A stretch of DNA of 46,918 bases, taken from positions 1 through 46,918 of the forward strand of contig JAKSRK010000007.1 in the NCBI GenBank assembly GCA_024403655.1, given 5' to 3'. The translations under genes were made by a program, and so were the position numbers. Position 1 is the first letter of the stretch, and every line of letters begins with the position of its first letter. The notes under the pieces are model-generated. The model was not told where the DNA came from. It saw nothing but the letters and a program-made list of their open reading frames with translations, and made no database searches. This document shows, piece by piece, positions 9,939-18,256 of the stretch. This DNA is from Saccharofermentans sp. GTDB taxonomy: Bacteria; Bacillota; Clostridia; Saccharofermentanales; Saccharofermentanaceae.

Positions 9939-12305
9939 TCATATTCTCCAGTTCTCCGGATACAAAGTAAGGTACTCCGGATTGTCGAATCTCTCGTCAA
10001 TCAAAAGTGCAAATCCCGTATCTTCTTCGGTTCTAATAACTCTTCCTACAGCCTGCAGGACCTTTTCCCATCCGGGATATCTGTAGGCAAATGCGAAGCC
10101 GTCTCCGAACTTCTCAGAGTAGTAATTACTAAGTATCTGTCTCTCGGGAGTTATCTTGGGAAGACCTACTCCGACGATGATTACTCCGGACAGTCTGTCC
10201 CCCGTAAGATCAATTCCTTCTCCGAAGTGTCCGCCTAATACTGCAGCGCCTATGAGGCAGCCTTGGCTGGCAGCGGAGAACGAATCCAGATAGTTAGCTT
10301 TATCCTGGGCAGACATTCCGGGTGCCTGACGAAGAAGCTTACGTTCAATATTATCTTCCAGGCTGGCCTTACTGAGCTTTTCTTCTACTCTTGAGCAGAC
10401 GCTGTTCATGAATTCAAAAGAAGGGAAGAAAACCATATAGTTGCCTCTTCGGTTTATAAGTTCTTCCACGATTCTTGCCGCGGTCTTATCCGTATTAAGA
10501 GCACGCTCCTTATAAACGGTGCTGATAGAAGTATCAAGCAAAATCTCGAGGTTCTCCGGCGGGAAGGGAGAAGCGAGTTCTATGCTTCTGCAATAGTCTG
10601 CATCCTTTCCTATAAGAACATTACGGTAATATTCGTAAGGGGACAATGTTGCTGAGAAGAAGATTACCGGCATCTTGTCTCGAATAAGTTTATCCAGCTT
10701 ATCGGAGCTGTCGAGGCAGGTAAGAGAAATTGTTATATCTCCTTCTTCTTTACTTATGCTGGCTATATAAGAATCATTGAAGTACTGCTCGAATACTGTA
10801 AGGAAGAACCTGGCTTCAAAGAAGTACTCTGTTGCGATTTCGCGCATTTCGCCCTGCGGCATTGCATCCAGAATAGGAGAGAGGAGTCTTATCGATCTCC
10901 AGAGGTCGCCATAGAAGTTCTTGGGCATTTCGCGCATGCCTTCCCAGTTCTTTGTCATAAGCAGCTTATGTTCGTCTGCGCCTTCGTTTATCTTGAATGC
11001 AGACTGATCCACGCTCATGCTCTGGTCGCATATTCTGAAGTATTGGTCGAGCCTTTGAAGATATACTTCTGTTCTGGCGTCGATTCCCTTAAAGACCTTC
11101 ATCATCTTCTTAAGAAGAGAGTAGGAGAAGGAAGCGCTATACATCTCACGGGCACGGTCTACCATGTTGTGTGCCTCGTCTATAAGGACAGCATTACGAG
11201 AATCGACTTCTTCGGAGAAAGCTCTTACAAGGCTTACTCTGGGGTCAAAGGCGTGGTTGTAGTCACCTATTACGACAGTGCAGAAGTTCATTATATCCAA
11301 AGAGAATTCGTGCGGGCAGATTCTGTGTTTGAGGGCAATCTCCGAGACTAATTCGGGTGTGATGTCATCGTTAAGAAGTGCCTCTGCCAAAGCGGGACGA
11401 AGCCTTGAATAGTACCCCTCCGAGTACTGGCAGAACTTGGCGTCGCACTTCTTCTTATAAAAACACAGGCTTTCCTTGGAAGAGAGGACGATCGACCTTA
11501 GTATAAGACCTTTCTTACGCATGTCGTTTACTGCTTTTGCAGCAACGGCTCTTGTTGCAGTCTTTGCGGTAAGGTAAAAAATCTTATCATAGCGCCCTTT
11601 AAGAAGACCTTTTATCGCAGGATAAAGCGTAGATATTGTCTTACCTGTACCGGTTGGAGCCAGCGCGAAAAGCACCTCTTTTGAACAAAGAGAGATTAAG
11701 GTCTGCTTCATAAGCTTTGCCTGGCCCGGCCTTATCTGAGGGTAGGGGAAAGAAAGCTCCTTTATTGACTTTACCATGCTGTCGGAGTAGTCCAAAAGCT
11801 TGGACGCAAACTCTATATAGGATTCGCAGTGATATTCAAAGTTACTGTAAGCTTCGTCGTAAGTTATAGTCTGCGTGTCTTCGTAATACTCAAGAGTTGT
11901 TATGGATACATACCTTAAAGTGATATCTATCTTCTCAAGGTTATTGCGCTCCATGTAAAGATACGCGTATATACTAAGCTGCGCCTCATGTTCAGGGCGT
12001 ACGAGCTTACTATAAGAGTCTTTTGAAGAAGCGAAAGACTTAATCTCAATAATATGGTCGTTATTAAGAATAACATCGGCTCTTCCGGAGACATTAAGAG
12101 TAAAGCCCATATGATCAAAAGAACCGTTTAAAGAGTACTCAGTCTGCATGTCCTCGCCATACTGCTTCTTAAGATCGGAGAAAATCTTAGCATGAAGTCT
12201 GGTGCCCTCAATTCCGGAGACACCACCGAAAGAACCTGAGCTTAAGCTTCCTGTTCTGGATATGAATTCCGCAAGGGAAGTAACTGATATGGAGAAGTCA
12301 CGCAT
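9939..12305 (-). CDS. XPD/DinG-like Fe-S helicase with N-terminal PD-(D/E)XK nuclease domain
   Basis: This 788-residue superfamily 2 helicase probably acts in DNA repair. Residues about 1-170 look like a Cas4/RecB-type nuclease: GRADVIL (Asp77) and EIKS (Glu87, Lys89). Then come the helicase motifs: Walker A APTGTGKT (216-223), four cysteines (281, 287, 292, 330) placed like the XPD/DinG Fe-S cluster, DEAH (376-379), and a C-terminal helicase block ending in GRVIRTEEDTG. The start at 12305 is chosen because a longer frame would run into tRNA-Leu. There is no Shine-Dalgarno; instead an extended -10 lies six bases upstream of the ATG. Substrate and pathway are not known. Confidence 0.88.
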   Translation of the reverse strand: MRDFSISVTSLAEFISRTGSLSSGSFGGVSGIEGTRLHAKIFSDLKKQYGEDMQTEYSLNGSFDHMGFTLNVSGRADVILNNDHIIEIKSFASSKDSYSKLVRPEHEAQLSIYAYLYMERNNLEKIDITLRYVSITTLEYYEDTQTITYDEAYSNFEYHCESYIEFASKLLDYSDSMVKSIKELSFPYPQIRPGQAKLMKQTLISLCSKEVLFALAPTGTGKTISTLYPAIKGLLKGRYDKIFYLTAKTATRAVAAKAVNDMRKKGLILRSIVLSSKESLCFYKKKCDAKFCQYSEGYYSRLRPALAEALLNDDITPELVSEIALKHRICPHEFSLDIMNFCTVVIGDYNHAFDPRVSLVRAFSEEVDSRNAVLIDEAHNMVDRAREMYSASFSYSLLKKMMKVFKGIDARTEVYLQRLDQYFRICDQSMSVDQSAFKINEGADEHKLLMTKNWEGMREMPKNFYGDLWRSIRLLSPILDAMPQGEMREIATEYFFEARFFLTVFEQYFNDSYIASISKEEGDITISLTCLDSSDKLDKLIRDKMPVIFFSATLSPYEYYRNVLIGKDADYCRSIELASPFPPENLEILLDTSISTVYKERALNTDKTAARIVEELINRRGNYMVFFPSFEFMNSVCSRVEEKLSKASLEDNIERKLLRQAPGMSAQDKANYLDSFSAASQGCLIGAAVLGGHFGEGIDLTGDRLSGVIIVGVGLPKITPERQILSNYYSEKFGDGFAFAYRYPGWEKVLQAVGRVIRTEEDTGFALLIDERFDNPEYLTLYPENWRI

Positions 12306-12311
12306 AAGAAG

Positions 12312-12320
12312 AGTATAGCA
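12312..12320 (-). promoter_or_regulatory. Extended -10 promoter directly upstream of the helicase ATG
   Basis: Read on the minus strand, TGCTATACT is followed by six bases and then the ATG at 12305. The expected transcription start coincides with the start codon, which suggests a leaderless mRNA. No -35 box at normal spacing was found. Confidence 0.55.
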
Positions 12321-12329
12321 CTTGTGAAG

Positions 12330-12358
12330 TTGATTTATTTTAATTATTAATGTATTAT
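12330..12358 (+). promoter_or_regulatory. Promoter of tRNA-Leu
   Basis: TTGATT (12330-12335), a 17-base spacer and TATTAT (12353-12358) precede the tRNA by 17 bases. It is divergent from the helicase promoter. Confidence 0.6.
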
Positions 12359-12375
12359 CTACTAGCTGATTAATC

Positions 12376-12462
12376 GCGGATGTGGTGGAATTGGCAGACG
12401 CGCTAGCTTCAGGTGCTAGTGGCTTCACGGCCGTGCGGGTTCAAGTCCCGCCATCCGCACCA
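12376..12462 (+). tRNA. tRNA-Leu (anticodon CAG)
   Basis: The acceptor stem GCGGATG (12376-12382) pairs with CATCCGC (12452-12458), followed by discriminator A and an encoded CCA. The anticodon arm CTAGC-TTCAGGT-GCTAG puts CAG in the loop, decoding CUG leucine codons. A long variable arm and a GGTTCAAGTCC T-arm fit a class II tRNA-Leu. Confidence 0.97.
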
Positions 12463-12465
12463 GAT

Positions 12466-12496
12466 GCCTCGGAATATTTCTGTTCCGGGGCTTTTT
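12466..12496 (+). terminator. Terminator of tRNA-Leu
   Basis: A 9-bp stem (12466-12474 with 12483-12491, one G-T pair) with an 8-base loop is followed by TTTTT. Confidence 0.9.
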
Positions 12497-12763
12497 GTTG
12501 CCTTGTTTTCCATTTGCTTTGACGCAGTATTTCTGCCTTTAATGAAGGTACTCCTCAAATGTTCAATTCGCTGAAATATAAATGGATTTGAAGCTGTTAG
12601 GAAACCGTTATTATGTCGGATTTCTTACCTTGATCTAAATATAAAATATTTTTGTTTGATATTGTAAAGTTTCCAATTTGTTCATATCTGGTTTGTTGTT
12701 TAAGAGCCCACAAATGCGTATGATTTAGGTAGTTAGAGCTATTCATGACATTAGAGGTGTGCC
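12497..12763 (+). other. AT-rich gap before the GGDEF-EAL gene
   Basis: No convincing gene is seen here. A short minus-strand open frame has no ribosome binding site and overlaps the next gene, so it is discounted. I looked for a c-di-GMP (GEMM) riboswitch core and did not find it. The last bases carry a weak AGAGGTG ribosome binding site for the gene at 12764. No clear promoter was found. Confidence 0.5.
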
Positions 12764-15052
12764 ATGCAATCAAGAACCCTTTTCTCAGCATTCTTTATGA
12801 TTTTGATTCTTGTGCTCTTACTTTGCGCCTTAAATGCCGGAAAGCGTTATAAGGCAATCGGTATTGCCGTTGCCCGTCTTGATATAGCGCTTGTTCTTCC
12901 TTTATTAGGTAATTTCCTTATAGTATTTTTTGACAGCATGTATCCTACTCTTGTAGGTTACTATTTGTTTGCCATAGGCCTTAATTATGCGATATTCGAG
13001 TTCATAAGATTTACCAAGGTTTACTGTAATGGAAGCGGTCAGTCAAAGAAACTCTCTCTTAAGCTTGGCTATCTTCTTCTTGCAGACGGCATCCAGATGC
13101 TTCTTAATCCCTTTACCGGACATGCATTTACAGTAGAAGAGATAGTAATGGAGGAGCATGCTTACTTTAAGCTTGTTCCTTTGGCAGGTCAGATGATTCA
13201 CAGAGTTGTCTGCTATGCCGTATTATTCTTCCTTATTGTTGTTTATTTCCAGGCTACAAAGCAGGCTTCCAAGATTTACCGTGAGCGCTATTCGGTAATA
13301 CTTGTTTCCTTGGTCGCAATTGTTTTGTGGGAAAGCTTTTATGTCTTTACTCTGACTCCCATAGATTCATCTATAGTCGGTCTCGGACTCTTCGGCATTC
13401 TTCTTTACTATTTTTCAATTGTATATAAGCCTTTAAGGCTTCTTGACCGTATTCTTTCAGGAGTTGTATCTAACGGATCAGATGCTGTATTTGTCTTTTC
13501 TCCAAAGGGACGCTGCATCTGGACAAATAAGGAAGGATGCTACCTTGTAGGCGTACAGGAAGATGACTGTGATAATGCTCCCGAGCTTCTAGAATATCTC
13601 TTCGGAACCAAGCTTAGAAGAGGTAACTGGTCCGAGAAGCACAGATCGGGTGAAGGTGACAGCATCAAGTATTATCTTCTTGAGAATCAGGAAGTAGGAG
13701 ATGCAGACAGTTCTTTCTCCGGCTATTTCCTTAAGGTAAAAGATATTACTTCCGAAGAGCTTAAGCATAAGCAGGATATCTATGAGGCTACTCACGATAA
13801 GCTTACTACCCTTTATACAAAGGATCATCTTTATAAGCTTATTGCAGCTGAAGTAAATAATCATCGTAATGTTCAGTACATGGTTGTTTTGGTTAATATC
13901 AGTAACTTCAGTGTACTTAACGACATCTATGGTTCGGATTTTGCCGATTACGCTTTGAAGACTCTTGCAAACCAGCTGTCTGAATGCATAAAGGGACATG
14001 GTTTCTGCGGTAGAATCGGTGGTGGTGACTTCGGTCTGCTTTTGAGTAGGGAGCATTTCGATCAGTTGGATATAGAGAATACTATCGATTCTTTTGTAAT
14101 TACCAATGACTCCGTAGACTATCCTGTTAATGTACAGATAGGTGCATACGAGATAGTCGGAGATGAAGCTGATGTTGCTACTATGTTTGCAAGAGCCAGA
14201 CTTGCTTTATCTACTCTTAATAACGGTTTCAACAAGCATATTGCTTTCTATGATGATGATATCCGTAAGGATCTTTTGTGGAATCAGGAAATCTCAGCTG
14301 AACTTACAGAAGCTATAGAGAACAGAGATATAAGACCTTACCTTCAGCCTATTGTTGATATTACCGGCAGCATAGTAGGTGCAGAGGCTCTCGTTCGCTG
14401 GATTCATCCCAAGTACGGCTTCCTTCCTCCTTATAAGTTCATTCCTTATCTTGAGAAGAACGGACTTGTAGCAGAGGTTGATAAGTATATGTGGCGCTGC
14501 GCATGTGAGACATTAAAAGAGTGGCAGGAGAGAGGACTTGATTTGTTCCTGTCAGTTAATATCTCACCTAAGGACTTCTATTTCATAGATGTACCAAAGT
14601 ATATCAAGGAACTTGTTAATGCTTATGGAATTGAAGCAGGCCGCCTCAGAGTAGAGATTACAGAGACTGTAATGATGAACGATGCTGAGAAGATGATCAG
14701 AGTCTTAAGAGAGCTTCGTGACGGCGGCTTCATAGTAGAGATGGATGACTTCGGAAGCGGATATTCTTCTCTTAACATGCTTAAGGATATGCCCGTAGAT
14801 GTTCTTAAGATTGATATGAAGTTCCTCGGTAAGTCCGAAGACGACAAGAAGGCTGATACTATCGTTAAGAATATTATTAATCTCTCAAGGGAACTTGGTA
14901 TTACATCTCTTACTGAAGGTGTTGAGACAATCAACCAGTATGACGGTCTTTCTCAGATGGGCTGTAAGCTTTTCCAGGGTTACTATTTCTCAAAGCCCAT
15001 TCCGATTAAGGACTTTGAAGATCTTGTAGACAGGAATAAAGAAGCCGTCTAA
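12764..15052 (+). CDS. Membrane-bound GGDEF-EAL protein, probable c-di-GMP phosphodiesterase
   Basis: This 762-residue protein has an N-terminal block of about seven membrane helices (residues 1-225), a PAS-like region (about 230-330), a GGDEF domain and a C-terminal EAL domain. The GGDEF motif reads GGGDF (419-423), so cyclase activity is doubtful; it may only sense GTP or dimerise. The EAL domain keeps its catalytic features: EALVRW (from Glu541), SVNIS, EITET, DDFGSGYSSL, LKIDMKF and EGVET. It therefore most likely hydrolyses c-di-GMP to pGpG at the membrane. The ligand of the membrane sensor is not evident. Confidence 0.92.
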   Translation: MQSRTLFSAFFMILILVLLLCALNAGKRYKAIGIAVARLDIALVLPLLGNFLIVFFDSMYPTLVGYYLFAIGLNYAIFEFIRFTKVYCNGSGQSKKLSLKLGYLLLADGIQMLLNPFTGHAFTVEEIVMEEHAYFKLVPLAGQMIHRVVCYAVLFFLIVVYFQATKQASKIYRERYSVILVSLVAIVLWESFYVFTLTPIDSSIVGLGLFGILLYYFSIVYKPLRLLDRILSGVVSNGSDAVFVFSPKGRCIWTNKEGCYLVGVQEDDCDNAPELLEYLFGTKLRRGNWSEKHRSGEGDSIKYYLLENQEVGDADSSFSGYFLKVKDITSEELKHKQDIYEATHDKLTTLYTKDHLYKLIAAEVNNHRNVQYMVVLVNISNFSVLNDIYGSDFADYALKTLANQLSECIKGHGFCGRIGGGDFGLLLSREHFDQLDIENTIDSFVITNDSVDYPVNVQIGAYEIVGDEADVATMFARARLALSTLNNGFNKHIAFYDDDIRKDLLWNQEISAELTEAIENRDIRPYLQPIVDITGSIVGAEALVRWIHPKYGFLPPYKFIPYLEKNGLVAEVDKYMWRCACETLKEWQERGLDLFLSVNISPKDFYFIDVPKYIKELVNAYGIEAGRLRVEITETVMMNDAEKMIRVLRELRDGGFIVEMDDFGSGYSSLNMLKDMPVDVLKIDMKFLGKSEDDKKADTIVKNIINLSRELGITSLTEGVETINQYDGLSQMGCKLFQGYYFSKPIPIKDFEDLVDRNKEAV

Positions 15053-15097
15053 AAGGTTTATAATTATCAGGTATATTCATCCTTGAGGAGTTAAGAC

Positions 15098-16822
15098 ATG
15101 CACTACAACAATTTTAATGCTGCAGTATATATGCCTGCCTGGGTTGCTTCGTATATAACTTATGAGAAACTTGCCTACGATTACGATTTTCTCGAGAAAT
15201 ATATCGGTTTGGATAAAGTCTATCTTGAGACTCATAGAGACGGTAAAACTGTAGATAAAGAACAGCTTCTCATGATCAAGAATTTCCTTGAATCAAACGG
15301 TGTTACCGTAAGCGGAGGAATTACCTTTACTCTTCCTGATCATGAAGGAGAAGAAGCCATGAAAAGAATCTTCAATAATGTCTGCTATACGGATCCTAAG
15401 ATGCGTGCCAGAGTAAAGGAGATTACTGAATATACAGCTTCATTCTTCGATGAGATAATACTTGATGATTTCTATTTCACCAGCTGCACCTGTCCTAACT
15501 GCATAAGTCTTAAGGGCGATAGAGACTGGGCATCCTTCAGAAGAGCACTCATGAAGGAAGTGTCCGAAGATCTTGTTGTAGGTCCGGCCAAGAGTATTAA
15601 TCCCAATGTGAAGATGGTAATTAAGTATCCCAACTGGAGAGAGTCTTATCACTTCTCCGGTTATCTTCCGGACATCCAGCAGGATATCTTTGATGCTAGT
15701 TATATCGGAACTGAGACCAGAAGTCCTAAGTATGCAGATCAGCATCTTCCGGAGTACTTAAGCTATTCGATTATAAGATATATGGACAATGCCTGGCCGG
15801 GAAGAAACGGCGGAGGCTGGTTCGATACTTATTCATGCTGGTCTGCCGACAGATATCTTGAGCAGGCCTATCTGACTGCTCTTGCCAAGACGCCTGAACT
15901 GACATTATTCCAGTGGAGTGATTTAATAGATAATTACTTTACAGGCGGAATGGGAATAGAGTTTAAAAAGCTTGATTTTATAGCAGGTCATACAGGACAG
16001 CCTACAGGAATACCGGTATATATTCCTTATTCGTCTTCGGGTGAGAACCATCTTGAGATGAGACTTGGAATGTGCGGATTCCCAATGGATCCTACTCCTA
16101 TATTCCCGGCAGGAGATAAGACCATACTTCTTACCGAGAGTGCTTCTGACGATAAGGATATAGTCGATAAGCTAAGTGATTTTGTGATTAACGGTGGAGA
16201 AGCCGTAATTACTTCCGGCTTTTTAAGAAAATGCCAGGAGCAGCTGGCTCAAAAGGGACTTACGGAAGCTAATGTAACTTCGCGTAAAATCTTAGTCAGC
16301 AGATATCAGTTAACCGCTTCGGATTCAGGATTTATTGACGGCTGTGATCCGATTATATTCTCTGAGATTCTTCACTATAACAATGTATCCTGGTCTCTGG
16401 TTAACGGCGGAGATAAGGACTATCACACGCCGATCCTTCTGATGAGCCTGTACGGAAAGGGTAAGATATACATTATAAATGTTCCCGATAACCAGTCGGA
16501 TATCTATGACCTTCCAATTGAAGTAATGACTCAGCTTAAGAAGATATTTAATCCGGATGATTTCTCTTCCGGTAAAGACTACTCTGTATTTACTTATGAT
16601 GACGGCAGCTTTGTATTCTACCGCTACGTAAAAGAACCGCTAAGACCTTCACGTGTAAAGCTTTATACGTCAAAGGAAGTCAGTGTTCTTCTTGATGTCA
16701 TATCAGGGGACATGATTGAAGCAAGGGAAGAGATTATTAAGGAAGACTATACCGAGACAAGATATCGAGTAGCTGATATAACTCTTGAGCCCGGAAGATA
16801 CAGATGGCTTCAGTGGAAATGA
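15098..16822 (+). CDS. Putative TIM-barrel glycoside-hydrolase-like protein
   Basis: This 574-residue protein has no signal peptide and so is probably cytoplasmic. Residues about 5-330 look like a TIM barrel: DEIILDDFYF (Asp123-Asp124) followed by a cysteine cluster (Cys130, Cys132, Cys135). A DDDF...C.C..C layout occurs in some uncharacterised glycoside hydrolase families. A glutamine-amidotransferase-like segment and a beta-rich C-terminal part follow, as in multi-domain galactosidase-like enzymes. GAGGAG precedes the ATG and TATAAT lies at 15059-15064. The fold is inferred from sequence patterns and the substrate is unknown. A solute-binding lipoprotein gene follows. Confidence 0.5.
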   Translation: MHYNNFNAAVYMPAWVASYITYEKLAYDYDFLEKYIGLDKVYLETHRDGKTVDKEQLLMIKNFLESNGVTVSGGITFTLPDHEGEEAMKRIFNNVCYTDPKMRARVKEITEYTASFFDEIILDDFYFTSCTCPNCISLKGDRDWASFRRALMKEVSEDLVVGPAKSINPNVKMVIKYPNWRESYHFSGYLPDIQQDIFDASYIGTETRSPKYADQHLPEYLSYSIIRYMDNAWPGRNGGGWFDTYSCWSADRYLEQAYLTALAKTPELTLFQWSDLIDNYFTGGMGIEFKKLDFIAGHTGQPTGIPVYIPYSSSGENHLEMRLGMCGFPMDPTPIFPAGDKTILLTESASDDKDIVDKLSDFVINGGEAVITSGFLRKCQEQLAQKGLTEANVTSRKILVSRYQLTASDSGFIDGCDPIIFSEILHYNNVSWSLVNGGDKDYHTPILLMSLYGKGKIYIINVPDNQSDIYDLPIEVMTQLKKIFNPDDFSSGKDYSVFTYDDGSFVFYRYVKEPLRPSRVKLYTSKEVSVLLDVISGDMIEAREEIIKEDYTETRYRVADITLEPGRYRWLQWK

Positions 16823-16852
16823 TTCAAGTTTGTACGAGAACAGGTCATTTAA

Positions 16853-16861
16853 TGTTATAAT
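16853..16861 (+). promoter_or_regulatory. Extended -10 promoter of the lipoprotein gene
   Basis: TGTTATAAT is a perfect extended -10, 18 bases before the ATG at 16880. It leaves a short leader with GGAGG at 16871-16875. Confidence 0.65.
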
Positions 16862-16879
16862 CCTCAGGTAGGAGGTTAT

Positions 16880-18256
16880 ATGCTCAATTCTCGTATTAAA
16901 AACCTGATATCCGTTGTTCTTGCGGCATCAATGTCTTTATCTGTTATTTCTTCATGTAAGAAGAAAGATACCGATTTTCCGTCACTGGAATACCCGGAGA
17001 ATATTACTGAGCAGACTTCCGACACAATTCCCTCCGAGTCATCTTTGGAGCTTACCGAGATCAGCATTGCTTCTCCTTATTCATCTGAGACTATTAATCT
17101 TCTGGTTAGGTTTTACTATGCCAAGTGTAACGGCCTTCTTCCTGAAGGAGTGACAGGCGCGGATGTTACGGAAGATTATCTTGGATCAATAGATATTCCC
17201 TGGGGTGTCAGTTCTTTGCCGACTGCAAGTGAAGGTGCAGGTATATCCAGTCTTATCCAGTGGGATGAAGAAGGAAGAATGCCTGATCTGGTTCTTGTTC
17301 AGGACGTAGAAGCAGCGGTAGACACAGGTCTTATTGTTCCTTATGACGAATACTTAAGTGACAGCAGCCTTATTAACGGCAACAGTATTTATCCCGAAGC
17401 CCTCCTTCAAAATTCTATCGGAGGCAATACTTATGCTCTGCCTTTCTATCAGACGGTTATGCTTATAGCAGGTAACAGGGACTATATTCCCGAAGCAGGT
17501 GTTTTGCCCTTTAGATCCAGTACTGAAGAATTCAAAGAGTATCTGGAAGATCTTCAGGCTGAGTATCAGGATCAGGACTTGGTAATCTTTGCAGGAGGAT
17601 ATGAGCTTCTTCCTTATCTGTCTTCTTCTTTTAATGGCGATAACAGGACATCTTATATGTTCCTTGACGATATGAGCTTATCCCAGTCCGTTGAAGAGTC
17701 TGTGGATTATATAGAGGAACTTTACGACCGCGGTCTTACTTCCGACACGGATATAAACGGAGCTGATCCGAGAATATCAAGAACCGCATGCCTCTGGCTT
17801 ACGTCTTCGGACAGAATAGATATGTTAAATGAATACTATCCTGACAGCCTTTATTATTCCATGATTCCTTCCGATTCAGGAGAGTCTTTGGGAATTCCTT
17901 ATGCGAGCGTTTATTCCATATGTCTTACTGATTCATCTGCCAATAAGGAGTTCGCATCCGATTTTGCTGCCTTTATGTGCTTTGATGTAGATGCACAGAT
18001 GCTCTTAAGTCGTCTTGAACCTCAGAGAGGATACTTCCCCTGTCTTACTTCGTCTGCTTTGTGGGATATAGTCTGCGACGATGAAGTCTTCGGCACAGAA
18101 GCGATGCTTTTTGAGCAGATGATGCCGCGGGCCGTATATTGTCCGGGAATGGGCAGCAGCCTTCAAAGTGAAGTAGAGATTTATAACATGAATTATTATG
18201 CCTCTTATCTTAACGGCGATAATCCGACCTACAATCCGGAGGACATAATTCAATGA
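16880..18256 (+). CDS. Extracellular solute-binding lipoprotein
   Basis: This 458-residue protein has a lipoprotein signal peptide: charged start, hydrophobic core, and a VISSC lipobox with Cys26, followed by a charged KKKD and an acidic Ser/Thr-rich linker. The mature part resembles family 1 solute-binding proteins of ABC importers: a clamshell with LVLVQDVEAAVDTG, the YALPFYQTVMLIAGN hinge region and a later ASDFAAFMCF helix. No permease or ATPase genes are adjacent, so it may use a distant transporter or act as a sensor. It overlaps the following gene by ATGA, which is unusual for a transport lipoprotein. Confidence 0.75.
   Translation: MLNSRIKNLISVVLAASMSLSVISSCKKKDTDFPSLEYPENITEQTSDTIPSESSLELTEISIASPYSSETINLLVRFYYAKCNGLLPEGVTGADVTEDYLGSIDIPWGVSSLPTASEGAGISSLIQWDEEGRMPDLVLVQDVEAAVDTGLIVPYDEYLSDSSLINGNSIYPEALLQNSIGGNTYALPFYQTVMLIAGNRDYIPEAGVLPFRSSTEEFKEYLEDLQAEYQDQDLVIFAGGYELLPYLSSSFNGDNRTSYMFLDDMSLSQSVEESVDYIEELYDRGLTSDTDINGADPRISRTACLWLTSSDRIDMLNEYYPDSLYYSMIPSDSGESLGIPYASVYSICLTDSSANKEFASDFAAFMCFDVDAQMLLSRLEPQRGYFPCLTSSALWDIVCDDEVFGTEAMLFEQMMPRAVYCPGMGSSLQSEVEIYNMNYYASYLNGDNPTYNPEDIIQ

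Noticed and set aside
12306..12428. N-terminal extension of the helicase gene to 12428
   Set aside because: It would overlap most of tRNA-Leu in antisense, and the extra residues show no domain.
12440..12520. tRNA-Leu as an integration site of a genomic island
   Set aside because: There is no integrase gene and no repeat of the tRNA 3' end elsewhere in the window; its terminator is intact.
12497..12763. c-di-GMP riboswitch upstream of the GGDEF-EAL gene
   Set aside because: I looked for the conserved GEMM core and helices and could not find them.
12597..12791. Small minus-strand gene before the GGDEF-EAL gene
   Set aside because: It has no ribosome binding site, overlaps the next gene, and its protein looks random.
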